NCBI GenBank assembly: GCA_002494125.1
Contig: DLBD01000061.1
Location: 1 to 18,288 of the forward strand
Source: Ruminococcaceae bacterium UBA7030
GTDB taxonomy: Bacteria; Bacillota; Clostridia; Oscillospirales; Acutalibacteraceae
Direction of reading: 5' to 3'
Length of the DNA stretch: 18,288 nt
Shown: piece after piece, positions 1 through 6,383 of the stretch
How positions within the stretch are numbered: position 1 is the stretch's first letter
How the letters are laid out: every line of letters begins with the position of its first letter
Translations under genes and position numbers: made by a program
Notes under the pieces: generated by a model
The model's input: only the letters and a program-made list of their open reading frames with translations
What the model was told of the DNA's origin: nothing
Databases searched by the model: none

Positions 1-254
1 AGCCAAAACCTAACCTTCTTTATGGCGGACGCCCCAAGTCGTTTTTTTGTTTATCAAAATATAATTTGACTTTTTTGTTATCAGGGTTATAATTAATAGT
101 GAAATATTATAATATATAATTTAGTATATTAATGCGGTAACGTGGTAATTTATTGCCTTACTAAATGCGACGGCAATCAAAGTATCGCAAGTCGTTAACA
201 AAAAAAATCTAATATTAAATAAAAGTTAAATTTCGATAATACAGAGGATTAATT
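1..254. other. Non-coding upstream region and 5' leader of the dehydratase gene
   Basis: No credible coding region is seen here. A T-run at 42-48 follows a GC-rich patch (24-41) and could be the end of an upstream transcript, but the stem is too short to call a terminator. A promoter lies at 66-93, so a leader of about 150 bases would precede the gene at 255. Within it, ATTGCC (152-157) can pair with GGCAAT (172-177), and TGCGA (166-170) can pair with TCGCA (185-189). The two stems overlap in space, so they would be mutually exclusive. I recognise no known riboswitch. Confidence 0.5.
66..93 (+). promoter_or_regulatory. Sigma-A-type promoter for the dehydratase-iolB unit
   Basis: TTGACT (66-71) and a consensus TATAAT (88-93) are separated by 16 bases, predicting a start near base 100. 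The region is AT-rich and no competing gene lies between it and the start at 255. It is the best-matching -10 element upstream of the dehydratase. Confidence 0.65.
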
Positions 255-2144
255 ATGAGTGAAAAGACAGAAAGAATCAGCGCTCTTTTGAAAAGATGGC
301 TTATTGCCATTGTTGATGTTGTGCTTTTTAATTTGGCAAATGTCATCATAGCTTATATTTCAAATAACGGAAACCCGGACAATTTCGGGCCTTACGGCAA
401 TGTACTTATAAACCCGTTGCATTTCTTTATAATGTCGGCGCTTGTTCTTATTGTAAATTATCTTCTTAAGCTTTACAAAAGCGTCTGGGCATATGCAAAC
501 ACAAGAGAACTTCTTAACTGCGTTCAGGCGGCAATCGTTAATTCAATAATGCTGTTTGTTGTTGATTTAACGCTTTTTAACAGCTATTTCGGTATGGCAA
601 TGATGAGAAAATATGTTTATGTTCTTAACATATTCCTTCTCATAGTTATGACATATGCGCCGAGAATCAGTTACCGTATTATAAGATATGAGCTTCGCGG
701 AAATATTATCAGAAAGCACCCGAAAGGTGCAAAGAAAATACTTCTCGTCGGCGCAGGCTTCATGGGCGATACAATACTCAGAGAGTTTATTGCAAACGGC
801 TTTGAAAAGTATGATCCCGTTGCATTTATCGACGACAATCCTTCAAAGCTCGGCAAGGTAATCAACGGCGTCAAGGTTGTCGGAAACTGCGATTATATTC
901 CCGAAGCTGTAAAGAAGTACAATGTTGATGAGATTATTATATGTATTCCGTCTGCACCGAAGAAAAGGCAGAATGAAATTGCGGCAATAGCGACAAAGAC
1001 AGGAAGACCCGTAAGGACTACACCTTCACTTGAGGAAATCATTGAGGATAAAAACTCGATGAAAAAGCTTCGTAAAATTGAAATTACCGACCTCCTTTCA
1101 AGAGATGAAATCAAGCTTAACAAAGAGGTTTGCGAATATCTCATCGGCAAGACTATACTTGTCACGGGTGGCGGCGGCTCCATCGGTTCGGAGCTTTGTA
1201 AGCAGTGTGCAAGGTACAAGCCTGAAACGATAGTTATTTTTGATATATATGAAAACTGTGCCTTTGAGCTTCAAAACGAACTCAAGGCAAAATACGGTGA
1301 CAGTATTAATATTCAGGTTCGCATAGGCTCTGTCAGAGATTTGGACAGGCTCGAAGAGGTGTTTGAGGAATTCCATCCGGACGTTGTCTTCCACGCGGCT
1401 GCGCACAAGCATGTTCCGCTTATGGAGGACTCACCCTGCGAAGCCGTTAAAAACAATGTTTTCGGTACATACAACGTTGCGATAACCGCTGACAAATTCA
1501 AGGTGCCGAAGATGGTAATTCTTTCAACTGACAAAGCGGTTAACCCGACAAATGTTATGGGCGCAACCAAAAGACTTACAGAGGTCATTATTCAGTATAT
1601 GGACAAAGTAAGCAAGAACACGGAATACGCCGCAGTTCGCTTTGGTAATGTGCTCGGCTCGCACGGCTCTGTAGTTCCGATATTCAAAAAACAGATTGAA
1701 AAGGGCGGCCCTGTTACGGTCACTCACCCGGACATCACAAGATACTTTATGACTATACCCGAAGCGGCGCAGCTTGTATGCCAGGCAGGCGGTCTTGCAA
1801 AGGGCGGAGAAATTTTTGTTCTTGATATGGGAGAGCCGGTAAGAATTATGGATCTTGCGGAAAACCTTATCAATCTTTCGGGCTTTACAGTTGACGAAAT
1901 CGGCATAGAGATAACCGGTCTGCGTCCGGGCGAAAAGCTTTACGAAGAACTTTCAACCGACGCTGAAATTGAAACAAGGCAGAAAACATCAAACGAAAAA
2001 ATCTTTGTAAATCAGCCGATGGAGATTGACCCTGAAAGCTTTGATGCAATGCTTAACGACCTTAAGAATATTAACAATGATAATGTCAGGGATATACTTG
2101 TAAAGTACCTTCCGAATTATCATCCCAAAATAAATGAAGAGTGA
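255..2144 (+). CDS. Membrane-anchored NDP-sugar 4,6-dehydratase (FlaA1/CapD/PglF type)
   Basis: This 629-residue protein matches the long, membrane-bound form of the polysaccharide-biosynthesis dehydratases. These make a UDP-4-keto-6-deoxy sugar, usually from UDP-GlcNAc, for capsule, exopolysaccharide or protein glycosylation. About four hydrophobic segments fill residues 12-135. A first Rossmann-like domain follows with GAGFMG at 166-171, and then the catalytic SDR domain with TGGGGSIG at 304-311. The active-site stretch STDK (424-427) is followed by M435-x3-K439, so the usual SDR tyrosine is methionine, as is known for the PglF/FlaA1 group. RFGNVLGS is at 462-469. The start is supported by an AGAGGA ribosome site at 242-247. 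The exact sugar substrate cannot be read from the sequence. No glycosyltransferase is adjacent; iolB follows after 9 bases. Confidence 0.93.
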   Translation: MSEKTERISALLKRWLIAIVDVVLFNLANVIIAYISNNGNPDNFGPYGNVLINPLHFFIMSALVLIVNYLLKLYKSVWAYANTRELLNCVQAAIVNSIMLFVVDLTLFNSYFGMAMMRKYVYVLNIFLLIVMTYAPRISYRIIRYELRGNIIRKHPKGAKKILLVGAGFMGDTILREFIANGFEKYDPVAFIDDNPSKLGKVINGVKVVGNCDYIPEAVKKYNVDEIIICIPSAPKKRQNEIAAIATKTGRPVRTTPSLEEIIEDKNSMKKLRKIEITDLLSRDEIKLNKEVCEYLIGKTILVTGGGGSIGSELCKQCARYKPETIVIFDIYENCAFELQNELKAKYGDSINIQVRIGSVRDLDRLEEVFEEFHPDVVFHAAAHKHVPLMEDSPCEAVKNNVFGTYNVAITADKFKVPKMVILSTDKAVNPTNVMGATKRLTEVIIQYMDKVSKNTEYAAVRFGNVLGSHGSVVPIFKKQIEKGGPVTVTHPDITRYFMTIPEAAQLVCQAGGLAKGGEIFVLDMGEPVRIMDLAENLINLSGFTVDEIGIEITGLRPGEKLYEELSTDAEIETRQKTSNEKIFVNQPMEIDPESFDAMLNDLKNINNDNVRDILVKYLPNYHPKINEE

Positions 2145-2153
2145 GGTAAAAAA

Positions 2154-2927
2154 ATGCTTTACAAACCGGAATACGACGAAAACGGAAAGAAAATTCTTTG
2201 TGAAATGAACGGAGTTAACTCCGATATGCTTATGGACATATATGTTCAGAAGATGAAAAAGGGAGATACGCTTGAAATATTTGAGGAAGAAAACGAGTGT
2301 GCTGTGCTTCTTCTTTCGGGAAATATCAATTTCAAGGTGTCAGACAAAATTGACGAAAACTGTAAAAGGGCAAATCCGTTTGAGAAAAAACCATACGCAG
2401 TACATTTTCCGAAGCATACAAAAGCTTGCGTAACTGCACTCGACGACAGCGAAATACTTGTTCAGAAAACTGACAACGACAAGACATGGGAGCCTGTTTT
2501 CTACAATCCCGAAAACTGTCTGTATCAGGAATTCGGAAAAGGACAGTGGAACGGAACGGGACACAGAATTGTTTCAACTATGTTTGACCTTGACAACGCA
2601 CCGTATTCAAATATGGTTATGGGCGAAGTATTTAATCAGCCGGGAAGGTGGTCAAGCTATCCTCCCCACCATCATCCGCAGCCGGAGCTGTATTACTATC
2701 AGTTTGACCATCCTGAAGGCTTTGGAGCAGGCTTTGAGGGTACAACTCCATACAGAACCGAAAACGGTTCCTGCCTTTGCATAAGAGGAGGAAATGCACA
2801 TCAGCAGGTTACTGCACCGGGCTATGAGATGTATTATGTATGGCTTATAAGACATCTCGACGGTGATCCGTGGGACAAAACAAGAATATATGTTCCCGAA
2901 TACGAGTGGCTTGCAAACGCAGACTAA
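2154..2927 (+). CDS. iolB: 5-deoxy-glucuronate isomerase family protein (IolB/KduI cupin)
   Basis: This 257-residue cupin resembles IolB, which converts 5-deoxy-glucuronate to 2-deoxy-5-keto-gluconate in myo-inositol breakdown. The signature runs PPHHHPQPELYYY at residues 170-182, giving candidate metal ligands His172 or His174, Glu178 and His216 (in GGNAHQQ). It is followed by the family's APGYEMYYVW at 221-230. Length is near the usual ~260-270 residues. A GTGAGGT ribosome site overlaps the stop of the upstream dehydratase, and the 9-base gap implies co-transcription with it. No other inositol gene (iolC, D, E, G) is in the window, so the physiological substrate is uncertain. It may act on a related uronate or serve a scattered inositol pathway. 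Confidence 0.82.
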   Translation: MLYKPEYDENGKKILCEMNGVNSDMLMDIYVQKMKKGDTLEIFEEENECAVLLLSGNINFKVSDKIDENCKRANPFEKKPYAVHFPKHTKACVTALDDSEILVQKTDNDKTWEPVFYNPENCLYQEFGKGQWNGTGHRIVSTMFDLDNAPYSNMVMGEVFNQPGRWSSYPPHHHPQPELYYYQFDHPEGFGAGFEGTTPYRTENGSCLCIRGGNAHQQVTAPGYEMYYVWLIRHLDGDPWDKTRIYVPEYEWLANAD

Positions 2928-2943
2928 ATAATGATTTTATAAG

Positions 2944-2967
2944 TTTTATGTATAATTATACATAAAA
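2944..2967. promoter_or_regulatory. 24-base perfect palindrome upstream of the amino-acid ABC operon
   Basis: The half-site TTTTATGTATAA (2944-2955) is followed immediately by its exact reverse complement (2956-2967). It lies 14 bases upstream of a TTGACA -35 element. The size, AT-rich centre and position suggest a dimeric repressor site. The TGTATAATTATACA core is loosely like ArgR/AhrC boxes (TGAATWWWWATTCA), which would suit an amino-acid transporter, but that assignment is inference. Confidence 0.55.
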
Positions 2968-2981
2968 AATGTATTTAATTA

Positions 2982-3008
2982 TTGACAACTTATTTTTAAT
3001 ATGATAAT
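2982..3008 (+). promoter_or_regulatory. Promoter of the amino-acid ABC operon
   Basis: A perfect TTGACA -35 (2982-2987) is followed by GATAAT (3003-3008, spacing 15) or the overlapping TAATTT (3005-3010, spacing 17). Either choice puts the start near 3015-3017, about 73 bases before the binding-protein ATG. The exact -10 is uncertain. Confidence 0.55.
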
Positions 3009-3015
3009 TTATATG

Positions 3016-3043
3016 GCAGGATAAGGAATTCTCTTTATCCTGC
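3016..3043 (+). terminator. Hairpin with short T-run: iolB terminator or 5'-end stem of the ABC mRNA
   Basis: GCAGGATAA (3016-3024) pairs perfectly with TTATCCTGC (3035-3043), giving a 9-bp stem with a 10-base loop, followed by TTTTATT. It can end transcripts from iolB. It also begins almost exactly at the predicted start of the ABC transcript, so it may be a 5' stabilising stem or an attenuator for that mRNA. Confidence 0.55.
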
Positions 3044-3088
3044 TTTTATTCACTTTATACATAAATAATTTAATCGGAGGAAATCATT

Positions 3089-3871
3089 ATGAAAATGGCT
3101 AAGAAAATTTTAGCAGTAGTTCTTGCTTCAATGTTTGTTCTTGCTGTATTTGCAGGCTGTTCTGCAAACAAGGAAGAGAATACCGCAAGCGAAAAGCTCG
3201 TTCTTGCTACAAGCGCTGACTTCCCGCCATATGAATCAATCGGCGAAAACGGCGAATATGTTGGTATTGACATCGAGGTTGCACAGGCTATTGCTGACAA
3301 GCTCGGTAAAGAGCTTGTTGTTGAAAACATGGACTTTGACTCAATCATCAGCTCAGTTGCTTCAGGCAAGGCCGATATGGGTATGGCAGGTTTAACTGTT
3401 ACCGACGAGAGAAAGGAAAGCGTTGACTTCTCTTCTTCTTATGCAACAGGTATTCAGGCTGTAATCGTTCCTGAAGGCTCTGATATTAAAACTGTTGACG
3501 ACCTTTATGCTGACGGCGCTTCTTACAAGGTAGGCGTTCAGCTTTCAACAACCGGCGACATCTATTTCTCAGGCGACATCGCAGACGGTCTCACAAGTTG
3601 CACAATCGAAGAATACACATCCGCTCAGGAGGCTATCTCATCACTTGCAACAGGCAAGATTGACGCAGTTATCATTGATAACGAGCCTGCTAAGTCTTAT
3701 GTTGCTGCAAACGACGGTCTTGTAATTCTTGACACAAAGTATGCTGAAGAGGATTATGCTATCGCTTTTGCAAAGGGCAGCGCTCTTACAGAAGAGGTTA
3801 ATAAGGCTCTTGAAGAGCTTATCGCAGACGGTACAGTAAAGCAGATTGTTGACAAGTACATCGCTGCTTAA
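3089..3871 (+). CDS. Polar amino-acid ABC transporter, substrate-binding lipoprotein
   Basis: This 260-residue extracytoplasmic binding protein belongs to the family 3 (HisJ/GlnH-like) group that delivers polar amino acids or cystine to an ABC importer. A lipoprotein signal covers residues 1-24: lysines, a hydrophobic core, then a lipobox ending AG-Cys24, the lipid-modified cysteine. The mature domain has the family's ATSADFPPYE near residue 40, GIDIEVAQAIADKLG and GKADMGMAGLTVTDERKESVDFS. A GGAGG ribosome site lies 8 bases before the ATG at 3089; a second in-frame ATG two codons later is less well spaced. A terminator-like hairpin just downstream probably keeps binding protein in excess over the permease and ATPase. 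Which amino acid is bound cannot be told. Confidence 0.92.
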   Translation: MKMAKKILAVVLASMFVLAVFAGCSANKEENTASEKLVLATSADFPPYESIGENGEYVGIDIEVAQAIADKLGKELVVENMDFDSIISSVASGKADMGMAGLTVTDERKESVDFSSSYATGIQAVIVPEGSDIKTVDDLYADGASYKVGVQLSTTGDIYFSGDIADGLTSCTIEEYTSAQEAISSLATGKIDAVIIDNEPAKSYVAANDGLVILDTKYAEEDYAIAFAKGSALTEEVNKALEELIADGTVKQIVDKYIAA

Positions 3872-3872
3872 T

Positions 3873-3886
3873 TAATACGCGTATTA
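3873..3886. repeat. 14-base perfect palindrome after the binding-protein gene
   Basis: TAATACGCGTATTA is a perfect palindrome that begins two bases after the stop codon at 3869-3871 and precedes the larger hairpin at 3897. As RNA it would give only a short stem with no proper loop. A role as a protein site or as part of the 3'-end structure is speculative. Confidence 0.4.
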
Positions 3887-3896
3887 TTAAAATTAC

Positions 3897-3926
3897 TACG
3901 GAGGTGGTTTTCACCTCCGTATTTTT
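3897..3926 (+). terminator. Intrinsic terminator/attenuator between binding protein and permease
   Basis: TACGGAGGTG (3897-3906) pairs perfectly with CACCTCCGTA (3912-3921) around a 5-base loop and is followed directly by TTTTT (3922-3926). This is a textbook intrinsic terminator lying inside the operon. Partial read-through would give high binding-protein and lower permease levels. The CCTCC of its right arm (3914-3918) could instead pair with the permease ribosome site (3932-3936). Confidence 0.8.
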
Positions 3927-3943
3927 GACAAGGAGGAATTCGT

Positions 3944-4669
3944 ATGGCTGAATGGTTTGAAGAATTAAAATCCCAGTTTATACTGAATTTCGTTGAAGGA
4001 GCAAGATGGAAAATAATTGTCGACGGCTTGGGTGCAACGCTTAAAATCACCTTCTTTGCCGTATTTATCGGAATTTTTCTCGGCATACTTGTATCCGTTG
4101 TTCGCTCTTCATATGAAAGAAATATTGACCAGATGCACTCTTTATCAAAAGTGCTTCTAACGATATTCAATGCTATCGCAAAGGTTTATCTGACTATAAT
4201 CAGAGGTACTCCTGTTGTTGTTCAGCTGCTTATTTTTTACTACATAATTTTCCAAAGTTCAAACAACAAGATACTCATTGCGGTGCTTTGCTTTGGTATC
4301 AATTCGGGCGCATATGTCGCAGAGATTTTCCGCTCGGGCATTATGTCGGTTGACAAGGGACAACTTGAGGCAGGCCGTGCAGTTGGCTTAAGCTTTGCAC
4401 AGACTATGATTCACATTATAATCCCGCAGGCGTTTAAGAACGTTCTTCCCGCACTTGCCAACGAATTTATCGTTCTTCTTAAAGAAACCTCTATTGCAGG
4501 CTATGTTGCTATCACAGACCTTACAAGAGCAGGTAATATGATAAGAGGCGTGACTTTCAGTCCGTTTATGCCACTTATTGCAACTGCATTAATTTATCTT
4601 GTTATGGTTATGATATTAACAAGACTTGTATCCATGCTTGAAAGGAGGCTTCGTTCAAGTGACCACTAA
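3944..4669 (+). CDS. Polar amino-acid ABC transporter, permease
   Basis: This 241-residue integral membrane subunit is of the His/Glu/Gln/Arg/opine permease family. Hydrophobic segments are visible at about 25-55 (ATLKITFFAVFIGIFLG), 75-105, 110-125, 160-175 and 205-225. The ATPase-contact EAA loop begins at EAGRAVGLSFAQT near residue 142. FIVLLKETSIAGYVAITDL follows, typical of this family. The start is set by AAGGAGG at 3930-3936, seven bases before the ATG. The stop overlaps the ATPase start by 11 bases, so the two are translationally coupled. It probably forms a homodimer, because no second permease gene is present. Confidence 0.93.
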   Translation: MAEWFEELKSQFILNFVEGARWKIIVDGLGATLKITFFAVFIGIFLGILVSVVRSSYERNIDQMHSLSKVLLTIFNAIAKVYLTIIRGTPVVVQLLIFYYIIFQSSNNKILIAVLCFGINSGAYVAEIFRSGIMSVDKGQLEAGRAVGLSFAQTMIHIIIPQAFKNVLPALANEFIVLLKETSIAGYVAITDLTRAGNMIRGVTFSPFMPLIATALIYLVMVMILTRLVSMLERRLRSSDH

Positions 4670-5402
4670 TAAAGAAGTACTCATCGAAGTTAAAGCGCTT
4701 GAAAAGTCATTTGCCGACAACCATGTTTTGAGAGGTGTTGATTATGAAATCTGCAAGGGCGACAGGATTGTAGTTATCGGTCCGTCCGGCTCGGGCAAAA
4801 GCACATTTTTAAGATGTCTCAACCTTCTTGAAACACCCACATCGGGCGAGATTATTTTTGAAGGCAAAAGCATAACGGACAAGAAATGCAATGTTGACGA
4901 GGTAAGGCAGAAGATGGGAATGGTATTCCAGCATTTCAATCTTTTCAACAATCTCACAATTCTTAAAAACATAACTCTTGCTCCCGTAAGGCTTAAGAAA
5001 ATGAGCAAGCAGGAGGCTGAGGAGGAGGCATACCGTCTTCTCAAAATGGTTGGTCTTGAGGATAAAGCTAACGCTTATCCTGCACAGCTTTCAGGCGGAC
5101 AGAAGCAGCGAATTGCTATTGTAAGAGCGCTTGCTATGAAACCCGACGTGCTTTTGTTTGACGAGCCGACATCAGCGCTCGACCCGGAGATGGTAGGCGA
5201 TGTGCTCGAGGTTATGAAGGACCTCGCAAACGATGGAATGACTATGGTCGTAGTAACTCACGAGATGGGCTTTGCCCGCGAGGTTGCTGACAGAGTTCTG
5301 TTTATGGCTGACGGCGTCATCGTTGAAGAGGACACTCCTGAAAATATCTTTTCCCAGCCGAAGGACCCAAGGCTTCAGCAGTTCTTAAAAGCAGTATTAT
5401 AA
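4659..5402 (+). CDS. Polar amino-acid ABC transporter, ATPase (GlnQ/HisP type)
   Basis: This is the 247-residue energising ATPase. Counting from the GTG at 4659, Walker A GPSGSGKST is at 41-49, Q-loop Gln91 in MVFQHFNLF, signature LSGGQ at 144-148, Walker B VLLFDEP at 164-170 and switch His201. MVFQHFNLF and the short length are typical of polar amino-acid importers. I chose GTG 4659 because AAAGGAGG at 4641-4648 sits 10 bases ahead of it. An in-frame TTG at 4626 would add 11 residues but lies upstream of that site. It overlaps the permease stop by 11 bases. A GC-rich hairpin after the stop probably ends the operon. Confidence 0.93.
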   Translation: MTTNKEVLIEVKALEKSFADNHVLRGVDYEICKGDRIVVIGPSGSGKSTFLRCLNLLETPTSGEIIFEGKSITDKKCNVDEVRQKMGMVFQHFNLFNNLTILKNITLAPVRLKKMSKQEAEEEAYRLLKMVGLEDKANAYPAQLSGGQKQRIAIVRALAMKPDVLLFDEPTSALDPEMVGDVLEVMKDLANDGMTMVVVTHEMGFAREVADRVLFMADGVIVEEDTPENIFSQPKDPRLQQFLKAVL

Positions 5403-5411
5403 AAAGGAAAC

Positions 5412-5430
5412 GGGCGGATAACCTCCGCCC
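5412..5430 (+). terminator. GC-rich hairpin after the ABC ATPase gene
   Basis: GGGCGGA (5412-5418) pairs with TCCGCCC (5424-5430) around the loop TAACC. It is followed by ATATCTTATATC rather than a T-run, so termination may be weak. It lies 15 bases before the EamA ATG, in the place where a ribosome site would be expected. Confidence 0.5.
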
Positions 5431-5444
5431 ATATCTTATATCAT

Positions 5445-6368
5445 ATGAAAAAATTCAAAAATGTATTTTTACTATTTATTCCTCCCGTTATATGGGGATT
5501 TTCCTTTGTCGCTCAGACTGTTGCCATTGACACAAACATCGGCTCTATGAGCTTTAATATGGCTAAGTACATACTCGGTACATCAAGCCTTATTCCCATA
5601 CTTTTTATCTTTGACAGAAAGGATAATAAGGAATTTCAAAAAGAAAGCCTTAAGCCGCTGCTAAAATATGCCGGGCTTGCGGGATGCGTTCTTTTTCTTG
5701 CCGCCTGGACGCAGCAGTACGGAATGGAGCTTGGAGTAAAGCTTGGCGTAGCAAACATAACCGGACTGGCAGGCTTTATCACAGCTATTTACATTATCTT
5801 TGTTCCGATTATAAGATTCTTCGGCGGAAAAAAGACAAATGTCCAGACGCTTATCGGTGCATTACTTGCTATTATTGGTCTTTATCTTCTCTGCGTTACT
5901 GACGGTATCGGAAGCATTACAAAATCGCATATGTTCCTGCTTATCTGCGCAGTACTTTTTGCTTTTCACATTATTATCATTGACAGATATGCAGGAAAGT
6001 TCTCTCCGATTAAATTCAGCATGGTACAGTTTGCGGTTGTTGCAATACTATCAACAATATGCGCATTTATATTTGAGGAGCCGAATGTTGAACAGATAAA
6101 GCAGGCGGGACTTCCCCTTCTTTACAGCGGTATCGGCAGCGTCGGGATTGCATATACATTTCAGACGATTTCACAGAAGAACGCAGACCCAACCTTTGCG
6201 GGTATTGTATTTTCTACCGAAAGCGTATTCAGCGCAGTTGGCGGTGCATTAATTCTTCACGAAATTATGACGGCAAGAGGATATCTCGGCTGTGTAATAA
6301 TCTTTACAGGCGTTATACTTTCACAAATTGAAACAAAGAAGAATACAACAAAAGAGAGTAGTCGATGA
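5445..6368 (+). CDS. EamA/DMT-family permease
   Basis: This 307-residue membrane protein of the drug/metabolite transporter superfamily has about ten hydrophobic segments. They form two EamA repeats, the first around residues 6-145 and the second around 160-297. The opening IPPVIWGFSFVAQ and the later IGSVGIAYTFQTISQKNADPTFAGIVFSTESVFSAVGGALILHE are typical of the family. Substrate is unknown; members export metabolites or amino acids. The ATG at 5445 gives a normal family N-terminus, but no Shine-Dalgarno sequence is visible in the 14 bases before it. A stable hairpin occupies the upstream region instead. The stop codon lies within the loop and stem of a terminator shared with the convergent deacetylase gene. 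Confidence 0.9.
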   Translation: MKKFKNVFLLFIPPVIWGFSFVAQTVAIDTNIGSMSFNMAKYILGTSSLIPILFIFDRKDNKEFQKESLKPLLKYAGLAGCVLFLAAWTQQYGMELGVKLGVANITGLAGFITAIYIIFVPIIRFFGGKKTNVQTLIGALLAIIGLYLLCVTDGIGSITKSHMFLLICAVLFAFHIIIIDRYAGKFSPIKFSMVQFAVVAILSTICAFIFEEPNVEQIKQAGLPLLYSGIGSVGIAYTFQTISQKNADPTFAGIVFSTESVFSAVGGALILHEIMTARGYLGCVIIFTGVILSQIETKKNTTKESSR

Positions 6369-6383
6369 CTACCCTCTTTTTTT
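6351..6383. terminator. Bidirectional terminator between convergent genes
   Basis: AAAGAGAGTAGTC (6351-6363) pairs with GACTACCCTCTTT (6367-6379) around a GAT loop with one A-C mismatch. Seven Ts (6377-6383) follow on the plus strand, and the A-rich left flank supplies Ts on the minus strand. It contains the EamA stop (6366-6368) and touches the deacetylase stop (6382-6384). Confidence 0.85.

Noticed and set aside
24..48. Terminator of an upstream gene at GGCGGACGCC plus T7
   Set aside because: The inverted repeat allows only a 3-bp stem with a 4-base loop and the T-run is 7 bases away, so it is too weak to call.
424..438. Loss of catalytic tyrosine in the dehydratase (Met435) as a sign of inactivation
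   Set aside because: Methionine at this position is the known state in PglF/FlaA1-type dehydratases, which use the neighbouring Thr-Asp-Lys. The coordinates given here are residue numbers of the protein encoded at 255-2144.
4626..4658. TTG start for the ABC ATPase, 11 residues longer
   Set aside because: It lies upstream of the AAAGGAGG site (4641-4648), which correctly serves the GTG at 4659.
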